A stretch of DNA of 64,000 nt. Source: Pseudopithomyces maydicus (Eukaryota > Ascomycota > Dothideomycetes > Pleosporales > Didymosphaeriaceae). The position numbers were made by a program, and so were the translations under genes. The first letter of the stretch is position 1, and each line of letters begins with the position of its first letter. The DNA lies in contig JANTUC010000010.1 of the NCBI GenBank assembly GCA_026873275.1, positions 806,001 to 870,000 of the forward strand, given 5' to 3'. A model generated the notes under the pieces. That model was not told where the DNA came from. It saw nothing but the letters and a program-made list of their open reading frames with translations, and made no database searches. Positions 55,590 through 64,000 of this stretch are shown piece after piece.

Positions 55590-56936
55590 TAGCAGCCGGA
55601 AATAACAGCTGTCGTTCGTCAAGTCATGAAGCCAGCCCATGATGATACCCCACAATTCCCTCCATGAATCTCCCTTGATTGCTGCCTCAGTTCCACCGAC
55701 ACTAAATAGTGCATGTGTTTGATCGCTCAGGACGTAGCTAGTCAGTGCGGTGGTGCCTGGGAAAGTTGGCCGTGTCAGGCCTCGTAATTTTCTTGACGTA
55801 CTGCCCCACTTCCATCTTTAGCACGTCTAAAGGCACTTTGACTTGGACCCCTCGGAACTTCAGGGCATCACTGCATGACACATAGACATGCAGACGGGGA
55901 GTGCCAGAGCAATCGGCGGGTGATGTACGACACGACTTCGAAAGGAGCGAATGCGAGGACCCTATTTCCTGGGCCGGTGTGTCGGAGGAGAGCGCTAAGT
56001 TGCCGAGATAGCCAAGATTGTTCGGTTGTTGTTTTCGGATCGTCGGCAGGGAATGCCCTAGTTACGAAGAGTCTATTTTCACTTAGATGGCACTCCATAG
56101 GTACATATCCTATATGAGCAAGCAGATACCGTTTCTACATTACGTATTCAGGGAAGGACGAACCGAGGCTTTCGTCTCGTTCAGAACGATGGCACAAGTG
56201 ACGCTTGCACCGATGAAGATTGCCGGCCGCGCGGTCTTAAGGGCACCCTTTTACGATATTCCCCCTGCCGTCGGCACCATTATGCAGCTGCCCTGACTAA
56301 TGCAAGCTAGCGGCACATCCAATACTTTCCTGGTCAATCTTGGCACCTCCTCCGTTTCTTTTGAACGACACTTGTTCCTCTTCGGTCATAGATCCCGAGA
56401 TCTCAGTTTGTGGTGGTTCCTCGGAGCCTCAGATCTCAGGCATTGTCGCAATGAGGATGGCTTTTGGCAAACCCCTTTCGCTTATTTCCATGCGCGAGCA
56501 GGGTAGGACGCTCGAGAGGCTTGTTCCATGCCTGGCATTTATTGAACGCGCATTGAAGTGGATCCCGTTTCCGATCTCGTATTCAGAATTCTGCTTAGCT
56601 GGACAGGCACTGGGCATATCAGTTGTAACAGTAGTCTGCTTGCAATCTTTGGCGCCCCCTAAGGCGTGGCGGCCGATGGAAACGAGCGGTGGCTCCACAT
56701 TCGTTTCTCTAGTTGATACACTCTCGTACCCGCTGTATAAGACAGAAGCCACCGCAATGGGATCGTGCTTTTCTCCCATCCGTCCTTGCTCGTCAAGACG
56801 CCTGTCACTCGCTTTTTGATTTCACGACCTCATACTGGATCGTTCAATAATTTTTTAATCGACTTTTGTCGACCTACACTCGCTCTACTTCGTTTCAGTC
56901 ATTATTTCCGGTTAACACTCGCCACCAACACTAATC
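55590..56936. other. Intergenic region upstream of chitin deacetylase
   Basis: 1.35 kb. Overlapping ORFs of up to 159 codons (for example 56340-56819, +) lack recognisable features. Nothing else seen. Confidence 0.4.
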
Positions 56937-58949
56937 ATGCGTTTCTCCGAGGCTTTAGTCGCCTCTGCTGCGGCAATTCCATTCGTTGCTGCTCACGGCA
57001 GCCGCGGAGTCCCCAAGATCTGGGGTATGGGTCCTGGGGTGAAGAGAGAGGCTTTCGGTCCTGTTGCACCTCGACATGCTTCTTCTGCTTCTCTCCAGGC
57101 TCGTGAGTTTTCCAAGCGCCAGGCAGACAACAACAACATCGACGGCCAGTGCGGTCCTTCTGCTGGAGGCGCAAGCTGCGCTCCGGGTTACTGCTGCTCA
57201 GGCTCTGTATGCAAACCAAATACTCTTATGTGTATGTGTCTGTATTAATATATGACCAGGGCTGGTGCGGCAATACACCTGAGTACTGCAATGCTCCTGA
57301 TTGTCTGATCAACTATGGACCGGGCTGTGATGCCAACAAGGTTGGTCGAAATTCAACTACCGCGAAATAACATGTGAGATGATCTAATTGATGCGTAGGT
57401 TCCCGGCGGTGATAGCACACGCAATGTTGCTCGTACCAAGCTTGGCAATGTTGAGTATGGTGGTGGCGGCATCTACTCTTGCACTCAGCCCGGCACCGTT
57501 GCCATCACTTATGATGACGGTCCATACATCTATACTGACTATGTTCTTGATCTTTTCGAAAAGTACAAGATGAAGGCCACCTTCTTTATTACTGGTATCA
57601 ACAACGGCAAGGGTGCTATTGACGATTCCACCACTGAATGGCCCGCTGTCATCAAGAAGATGTACGCTGCCGGCCATCAGGTTGCTAGTCACACCTGGTC
57701 TCACCAGGATCTCTCTGCCATTACCAAGGAGCAGCGTATTGCCCAGATGGTCAACAACGAGATGGCTATCCGTAACATTATCCAGAAATTCCCTACCTAC
57801 ATGCGCCCTCCGTACTCCTCCTGCGATGAGCCCTCTGGATGCTGGCAGGATATGCAGGATCTAGGATACGTCGTAACCTATTTCGACATCGACACTGATG
57901 GTATGTTAGCATGGAATGAAATGCCCATGAACAGCACAGCTGACAGAGTAATAGACTATGAAAACGACAGCCCCAGCAAGATCCAGAATGCCAAGGACAG
58001 GTACAGCAGCTTCTTCCAAACTGACAATGTCGCCACCGACAAGTTCCTCTCCATCGAGCACGACATCCATGAGCAGACGGCTCACAACCTCACCGAGTAC
58101 ATGCTCAAGATCATCCAGGACAAGGGCTACAAGGGCGTCACCGTTGGCGAGTGTCTAGGTGACCCCGCCGAGAACTGGTACCGCGACTCTGCTGGCAAGC
58201 TCGGGACCTATCCTGCTTCTGGCGGCACTCCCACCTCGTCTGCTGTTCCCAGCGTCAAGCCCACTGCCGTCTCCACGGATGGAACTTGCGGTGGCAACAC
58301 GGGCTCCATGTGCGGTGGATCCGAGTTCGGTAACTGCTGCTCCCAGGCTGGCTGGTGTGGAACCACGACCGACCACTGTGGCACCGGCTGCCAGAATGTC
58401 TTTGGTGTCTGCGGCTCTTCGGACAACTGGTCTTCCAGCGCTGCCGTTGCTACCCCCACCGCTGCTTCGAGCGCTCCCGCTGCCTCTGCCTCGGTCCAGG
58501 GTAAGCCCTCGGTCGACGGCTCCTGCGGCGGCACCTCTGGCTACAACTGCCTGGGCTGGTCCGAGGGTGAATGCTGCTCCCAGTACGGCTGGTGTGGTAA
58601 CACTGCCGACCACTGCAACGCGTCTTGCAACCCGCTCTTCGGCAAGTGCGGCTCAACTTCTCCCGCTGCCTCTTCTGCTCCCGCTGCCTCTTCTGCTCCT
58701 GCTGCCTCTTCTGCCCCTGCGCAGTCCACCGTCGCCACTTCCGTCCGTCCTACGCCTACACCTACTTCTGCCGCCCCGCCTGCCAAGACATCGGCTCCTA
58801 GCAACGTGAGCACCAACGGAAGGTGTGGTAGCCGCAACGGCAACAAGACTTGCCCGGGTAGCCAGTGCTGCTCGGTTGCGGGCAGGTGTGGCTCCAACCT
58901 CCTGTACTGCTGGGCTGGGTGCCAGAAGGGCTTCGGCCAGTGCTGGTAA
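56937..58949 (+). CDS. Secreted chitin deacetylase (CE4) with four CBM18 chitin-binding modules
   Basis: 615 residues from four exons (56937-57206, 57260-57340, 57399-57900, 57955-58949). A signal peptide (MRFSEALVASAAAIPFVAAHG) precedes a first CBM18 (about 60-115) split by introns 1 and 2. The CE4 domain (about 155-370) has TYDDGPYIYT with the metal and base Asp pair, SHTWSHQDL metal His pair, RPPYSSC, and the late LSIEHDIHEQT. Three more CBM18 modules follow, joined by Ser/Ala/Pro linkers; the last has GRCG instead of GWCG. It converts chitin to chitosan in the wall or on chitin oligomers, which can hide hyphae from plant receptors. The donor of intron 2 (AAG|GTTGGT) is weak. Intron 3 is 54 nt and open in frame. 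Confidence 0.94.
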
Positions 58950-59728
58950 ATTCGGAGAGGGGAGAAGATAAAAGGAAAGAGAGGAAACAGGAGAGAAAGG
59001 ATACTCGCAAGGTGGGAATGAATCATGTCCAATGTATATATCAAGGATGGTGTGTGGTTGGCTTCACCAGCGGCGCTTAATGTTTTATAAATCACAAATA
59101 AAAGTTGTCCAAAGGATGTGAAGCATCAAGACGTGTTCCACGGCCTGAAGTGGTTTATCATGTAATTCATTAACGAAGACGCGGCAATGTACGTGAGATT
59201 GCTCACGCTTCCAAGCTCGGCTCTTGTCACGTACAACACATGCTAAGGTTGCATTGGTAACCCGTTCAGCGTAATCCTACAAAGTAGACGCTGATCAAAG
59301 CCATACGCTCCATCAAGCTACACCCGACTAGGGCTTCAAGCACATACACAAGCGCCCCGACATACAGAAGCGACAAAAACATAGGGGGAACATGAGGAAT
59401 TTATATACTGTATTACAATCTGACCTATAAGCCATCTATCATCCTACCAAAAAGAACGCTTGATATGATGCTATTGTTGTTGTTGCTGCTGTTTGTTTTG
59501 TACAATTTAAAGCCATACATACAATCCAATCTAGACACACTAGGGTATATCCATCCATGCTCGTATCGCTAAAGACAGGGAAACCAACGCAATAATCAAG
59601 CATTAAGTATTGTAGAGAAAGGAATAGAAACAGGAAGCAAAAATGACGGGACGCCTGCACGAGGCTATGAACAGAAGGAAATATACATAGGAAATGATAT
59701 CTCATTTTAGTGGTATAGTGGGAGGACT
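58950..59728. other. Convergent intergenic region
   Basis: 779 bases, AT-rich, with 3' UTRs of chitin deacetylase and the coiled-coil gene. A CAACAA/GTTGTT tract lies at about 59473-59490. No gene seen. Confidence 0.45.
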
Positions 59729-62700
59729 TTACCGATCAAGCGGCTGTCCAAAGTGCAGTCCAATGGGTGTTATGTCCCCGTCAACTGTGCTCTCGTCATC
59801 GTAGAATCCGCTCTCGCTGAAGTGCTCGACTTCTGCATCGCGATCGTATGACGACTTGCGCATCAGCGGCGGCGTGCTGGGTACAGGCTGCTTGCCAAGA
59901 CTTGGGAATCCTGCAGCTGAGCCCCGTGAGCTCACAGAGTTTGTGCGGAGGAACCCTTGTGGACGAACCTCCGATGATGGGAGATCTGGCGTCCGGCGAA
60001 GATTGGACGTGGGAGGTGTCATGAGACCCGATAGGAAGGACTGTGCCGACGGAGGGGTTGGACGTAACGGCGTGTGGTTGCGTGACGGGGTGTTGCTCGA
60101 GCCACCTGCGAGGGCTGATGCGGCGCTCTCGCGGCCTTTGCTACGCCAGTTACCGAAAGCAGCAGCGAGCTGGACTGCCTTTGGCGAGGCAAAGTTGGAC
60201 AGTGTAGAAAGCGTGGGAAGAGTCTTTTGGCCGCCTGTGATGAGGCGCTCTTTCTCTTGCTGCTCCATTTGCAGATTTGTGCGAATGCGAATTGCAGCGT
60301 CTCTCACGTTCTCTCGATCGAAGGCAGGCTGGGCAAGAGCGTTGATAAGGTCGCTGAGGTCGTCAATACGAACACCGAGCAGCTCTCGAAGCCAGTTGAT
60401 CTCGGTATCGCGTTCCTTAAGTTTGGCAGGGGCGTCAGTGTCAATGTCCACCAGTTGTTGCTCGAGCGACTCGATTCGTGATTCACGTTCCTGCAGCTGC
60501 TCTTGCAAGACTGCAATAGACTCTCGCAGAGCCTGCGATGAGATCTTCTCTGAACCTGAGGCATACGAGCTTGGGGTCTCAGTCGGTGACTTCGCGTTTT
60601 GAGCGGCGGCGGCGGCGGCACTGGCCGCTTCCTTCGCAACAGAAAGCTTTTCCTCAAGAAGAGCAATCTTATCGTGAAGATTGTCCATCTTGGAGTCAGC
60701 AAGTGCAATACGTTCGTTGTGGAACATAACTGCTCGTTCTTTGTCCTCCTGGGCGATCTCTACAACGCGGCCATGCTCCTGATTGATAGCCTCCAGGCGG
60801 CGCTCGAACACTTGTTGCTGCTCCAGTAGAGCAAGTGCTTTGTTCTCCAAAGCTTCGCCAACAGCGGCTCTCTTCGCATCAGCAGCTGCCTCAAGGTCCA
60901 GCTCGTGCTTTTCCTTGGCGGTATCAGCATCCATACGGACGTTGTCGAGCTCAGCCCGAACACGAGCAACTTCGCTCTCAAGGTCATGGCGGACGATATT
61001 GACTTGGTTGTTAGCTTTGTCGATGTCGGCTTCCATAAGACTGCGCATGCGGCGGATCTCGGCGTGTGCTGCTTCCCTCGCTTCACGGAATTCGCGCTCG
61101 TACCGGTCAGCAGCACGTTTATGCTCCATACTCTCTTGTCTGGTCTGCTCAATCGTTTCTTCGAGTCGTGTATTGTGCTTTTGCGTCTGCTCAAGGGTGA
61201 ACCTGAGTTTCATGAACTCACGCTCCTGGCCCTCTAGTCTCTCGAGCTCACGCTCAAGACGTTCGCGAGTGCGACCCTCGGCTTCGATACGAGCGCTGAG
61301 AATTTCATATTTCTTCATGTGCTCCTCGTCACCCTTTTGCCACTGAGCACGCTCCGCTGCCGCTTGACCAGCTGCAACAGTCATTTCCTGCTGCAGTTTG
61401 TCGAACTTGGCACGCATTGATTCGCGCACTCTGGTTGCTTCCTCTGCTTGGAGGCGAGACTGTTCGATGGCCAAGCGCATCTTCTCGCCTTCGTCGTGAG
61501 CTTGTTGAAGGTCACCACGCCATTTGTTTGCTGAGATCCGATGCTCTTCCAGGGTGAAGGTGAGAGCCTCATTCTCGGCGGTGACAGCTTCGAGTTTCTT
61601 TCTAGTATCATACTCAGCGCCTTCGATAGCAGCTGTCCGGAGTCTGAGCTCATCATGCTCGACCTGCAGTTTAGCGAGTTTGCTGCGGGTCTCATCTTCT
61701 TCTGCAGAAATAGAATCAAGGCTGCGACGAGATACTTCACGCTCATCCTCGAGAACACGGATCTTGGTTTCGTCATCAACAGCTTGCTCCTTGAGAAGTG
61801 CGAGTTCTTTCTCCGTGACTTCCAGAAGACGTGCCGAATTGGCTTCACGAAGTTCGAGCTCTTGACGAGCATCTGCCTCAGCAGCGAAACGAAGGGTGGC
61901 TTCTTTCAGTTGCGCTTGAAGGTCTTCGATGCGCTCATCTCGTTCCTGGATAGCCTGTGCTTCCTCGCGTTTAGCAATTTCCATACCCTGGCGTTTGAAG
62001 GCATCATCAATAAGTTCGCGAACATCTTCAGCTTGTAGATGATGGCTGGTCGTCTGCGCAATGGACGCCTTCAGACTACCAATCACTTGGTAGATTTCTG
62101 ACAAGTCCACCTGTGGCTGAGGAATGTCGATAGGAGCCTCAAGCGCAAGGGCTGGCTTCTGGGCGGCGAGAGCTTCTGCAACGATAGCACGAATGTCGTC
62201 AGGTTGGACAGGAGGATCGACCCGAATTGTTGGCGGTGCTGGAGGTATATGAGATGTAAGCGCTTCGGTGACAATGGACCGAATTGTCTCAGGGTGCAAA
62301 GATTCGCTTGGCTGTTTATGTGCAACGATAGCGTCTTCGACGATACTGCGAATTGCCTCCGGCTGTAAAGGTTCTACAGCGGGTTTCTGGTCCAGAGCTT
62401 CGGTGATGATTGACTTGATGTCCTCAGGCCAAATTTGTTCGGGTACTGGCATCGGGGGAGGCGGGGGAACATGTGTCTCGAACGCTTCCATCACAATGAG
62501 ACGTATATCATCTGGCCGTAAAGACTCAAACGCGTGCGTGGCCACAGCTTCTGAGACCAAAGACCGGATCTCCTCAGGCTTGATGGGGTCATTGTGTGCG
62601 GCTGGGTAGTGTGACACGATTGCATCCTCAACAATGGCACGGATTTCATCGGCCGGAACTGCCTCGTGCTTAGGAGGCGTCCATTGCGGCTGATGATGAG

Positions 62701-64000
62701 AGAGAGCTTCCATGATCACTTCTCGTACATTCTCAGGCTTCAGATGTTCCACCGGAGCGGTCTGGGCCTGATGTACAGCAAGAGCCTCTGTGACAACGTC
62801 ACGAATCCTTTCGGGTAGTATAGGCTCTGGAACAGGAACGGGAAGTGTTGTAACAGGTGGCTGGTGCGATTCGAGTGCTTCCTTGACGATGGCTCTGAAT
62901 TTCTCTAGTTTCCTGTTCTTTCCGGGAGATCGGTTGCGATGATGCGAGTCGGTACCCCACTCGTCGTCCTCGTCGTCTGCGTCGCTGTCGAGGCGTTCTG
63001 TGGTCGAAAGGCTGCGCCGGCCACGACCGGAGCGCTGCGACATCATAGCAATAGCATCCTGGATACCCTGCAGGTTTTTCTCCAACGGGCCGAGACGGTT
63101 CTGTAGGAGGCGCCCGATGATATCATCGACATGAGTATCGAAGAACTTGCTGCGTGTCTGAATCTTATCCTCGCCTTCTGAGAGAATGCCCTCATCCCAA
63201 TCGCTCATCGGCACCTCGTCCGCGTTGTTCAAGCGATGCACAGGAGACTCATATGCGGCACGATCGTCATCAAATGGATCATGGGTGATGCCAGAGGCTG
63301 ACGAGGGGTGCATGTCGCGCGGCGCGTATAGTCTACGGGGACTAGGACTAGGTGCATCGCTACGCAACATGTTAGCGTTCGGTGGCAGGTCAGATCGCTC
63401 AAACTCATGAACAGATCTTCTTGGAGAAGACTGCTCCCATGAGTTATCGTCGCGCTCAACCCCAAAATCAGACCCTTCGTCGTTCATGTGCTTCATTACA
63501 GCGTCAATGTCGTTGAACGAAGCCTCCCCAAGATTATCGAAATCAACGCTCTCGCTCTCAGGGTACGGTACATGCCTGCGCGATTCCAAAGCAGTCTTGA
63601 ATGACCCATCATCGCTAGGACGGAATGTAGTTGCAGGGCTTCGGCTTGCGAAGCGTGGCGGGCTAGCATGGAACTTATCGGGCTCATCATGTTGGGAAAC
63701 AGAAGGCTTCGTAATGTGAATACCACCGAAATCGTAACCACCAGCAGGAGCAAAAGGCTTGAATTCGAATTCCTTCGCCGTTGCGGAAAGTGAACTCTTG
63801 TGCTTCCTGACAGGCGGCTTCGACAATTCTTCAACGGTGGGCGTCGCAGCGTCACTTTCATGGGCCGATAGATCGTCGATCGGAGTTTTCGAGCCGGTGG
63901 AATCGTCGTCTGGCACATTGCGTATGCTGGGTTCGTTGGATGTAACGTTATGCTGGAGCGAGAGTGGCGCAGGGCTCTTCGATTTCGACTGCGGTGGTTC
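59729..64000 (-). CDS. Long coiled-coil protein with N-terminal helical repeats (5' end off window)
   Basis: At least 1,423 residues are visible; the frame is open to the window edge, so the start lies beyond 64000. The Ser/Pro-rich N-terminal part (about 1-340) is disordered. Next are 11 repeats of about 28 residues (about 61990-62915 in DNA) with consensus E-D-I-R-x-I-V-x-E-A-L-x-x-H, separated by proline-rich spacers. A long heptad coiled coil (60300-61980) follows, then LLGVRIDDLSDLINAL and a Ser-rich tail with PSLGKQPVPSTPPLMRKSS. I do not recognise the family. A scaffold at the cytoskeleton, spindle pole or cell cortex is a guess from the architecture. No intron is needed in the visible part. 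Confidence 0.8.
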   Translation of the reverse strand, partial: EPPQSKSKSPAPLSLQHNVTSNEPSIRNVPDDDSTGSKTPIDDLSAHESDAATPTVEELSKPPVRKHKSSLSATAKEFEFKPFAPAGGYDFGGIHITKPSVSQHDEPDKFHASPPRFASRSPATTFRPSDDGSFKTALESRRHVPYPESESVDFDNLGEASFNDIDAVMKHMNDEGSDFGVERDDNSWEQSSPRRSVHEFERSDLPPNANMLRSDAPSPSPRRLYAPRDMHPSSASGITHDPFDDDRAAYESPVHRLNNADEVPMSDWDEGILSEGEDKIQTRSKFFDTHVDDIIGRLLQNRLGPLEKNLQGIQDAIAMMSQRSGRGRRSLSTTERLDSDADDEDDEWGTDSHHRNRSPGKNRKLEKFRAIVKEALESHQPPVTTLPVPVPEPILPERIRDVVTEALAVHQAQTAPVEHLKPENVREVIMEALSHHQPQWTPPKHEAVPADEIRAIVEDAIVSHYPAAHNDPIKPEEIRSLVSEAVATHAFESLRPDDIRLIVMEAFETHVPPPPPMPVPEQIWPEDIKSIITEALDQKPAVEPLQPEAIRSIVEDAIVAHKQPSESLHPETIRSIVTEALTSHIPPAPPTIRVDPPVQPDDIRAIVAEALAAQKPALALEAPIDIPQPQVDLSEIYQVIGSLKASIAQTTSHHLQAEDVRELIDDAFKRQGMEIAKREEAQAIQERDERIEDLQAQLKEATLRFAAEADARQELELREANSARLLEVTEKELALLKEQAVDDETKIRVLEDEREVSRRSLDSISAEEDETRSKLAKLQVEHDELRLRTAAIEGAEYDTRKKLEAVTAENEALTFTLEEHRISANKWRGDLQQAHDEGEKMRLAIEQSRLQAEEATRVRESMRAKFDKLQQEMTVAAGQAAAERAQWQKGDEEHMKKYEILSARIEAEGRTRERLERELERLEGQEREFMKLRFTLEQTQKHNTRLEETIEQTRQESMEHKRAADRYEREFREAREAAHAEIRRMRSLMEADIDKANNQVNIVRHDLESEVARVRAELDNVRMDADTAKEKHELDLEAAADAKRAAVGEALENKALALLEQQQVFERRLEAINQEHGRVVEIAQEDKERAVMFHNERIALADSKMDNLHDKIALLEEKLSVAKEAASAAAAAAQNAKSPTETPSSYASGSEKISSQALRESIAVLQEQLQERESRIESLEQQLVDIDTDAPAKLKERDTEINWLRELLGVRIDDLSDLINALAQPAFDRENVRDAAIRIRTNLQMEQQEKERLITGGQKTLPTLSTLSNFASPKAVQLAAAFGNWRSKGRESAASALAGGSSNTPSRNHTPLRPTPPSAQSFLSGLMTPPTSNLRRTPDLPSSEVRPQGFLRTNSVSSRGSAAGFPSLGKQPVPSTPPLMRKSSYDRDAEVEHFSESGFYDDESTVDGDITPIGLHFGQPLDR

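Noticed and set aside
1..64000. tRNA or rRNA genes, CRISPR arrays, intact transposons
   Set aside because: I saw no cloverleaf with a T-loop consensus, no regularly spaced repeat array and no transposase or reverse transcriptase reading frame. A tRNAscan and transposon-library search would be decisive.

Overview
The window comes from a filamentous ascomycete (Pezizomycotina, probably Dothideomycetes). Genes are separated by 0.2-2 kb. Introns are short (about 50-110 nt) with GTRNGY donors and CTAAC/CTGAC-like branch sites. The protein families are typically fungal: Zn2Cys6 regulators, Pkc1, an SPX-ankyrin-GDPD protein, a CBM18 chitin deacetylase, LacA and GH105. The class-level placement is an inference from gene content only. 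I built 20 protein-coding gene models by joining exons at splice sites and checking phase. No tRNA, rRNA, CRISPR or intact transposon was recognised.

Layout. 1-2.9 kb: an inverted-repeat element, then a Spartan/SprT-like DNA-protein crosslink protease (-). 2.9-6.5 kb: a TBC Rab-GAP (+). 7.1-20.5 kb: a housekeeping block with four mitochondrial translation genes (uL23m, mitochondrial prolyl-tRNA synthetase, uL10m, uL2m), mixed with an unrecognised RGG protein, a HIT hydrolase and the mitotic B-type cyclin. 21.4-24.3 kb: a Zn2Cys6 regulator. 25-26.6 kb: a patatin-like protein that seems to lack its catalytic residues. 27.2-30.4 kb: secreted beta-galactosidase. 32-35 kb: a second Zn2Cys6 regulator with a long low-complexity upstream region. 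37.2-38.3 kb: an SDR/epimerase. 39.2-43.1 kb: protein kinase C. 44.4-46.2 kb: a small GPI-like surface protein and a GH105 rhamnogalacturonyl hydrolase. 47.2-50.9 kb: GDE1-type glycerophosphodiesterase. 52-55.6 kb: a divergent pair, XAP5/FAM50 and a UBA/AT-hook protein. 57-59 kb: chitin deacetylase. 59.7 kb to the end: a long coiled-coil protein with a new-looking N-terminal repeat, cut by the window edge.

Functionally this is a mostly core-genome segment: mitochondrial protein synthesis, cell cycle (cyclin B), cell-wall integrity (Pkc1, chitin deacetylase), phosphate and phospholipid turnover (GDE1), plant polysaccharide breakdown (LacA, GH105), and two regulators. There is no secondary-metabolite cluster and no clear prokaryote-like defence system.

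The most important reading note is that six genes need a one-base change at seven homopolymer sites to keep one frame (4978, 27700, 28002, 34848, 41316, 52165, 54797). Downstream domains are well preserved and phases close exactly after one base each, so I favour sequence or assembly indels over seven independent mutations. The most interesting biology is the predicted pseudo-lipase, the 11-copy repeat in the terminal coiled-coil protein, a GC-AG intron in GDE1, and the foldback element at the left end.
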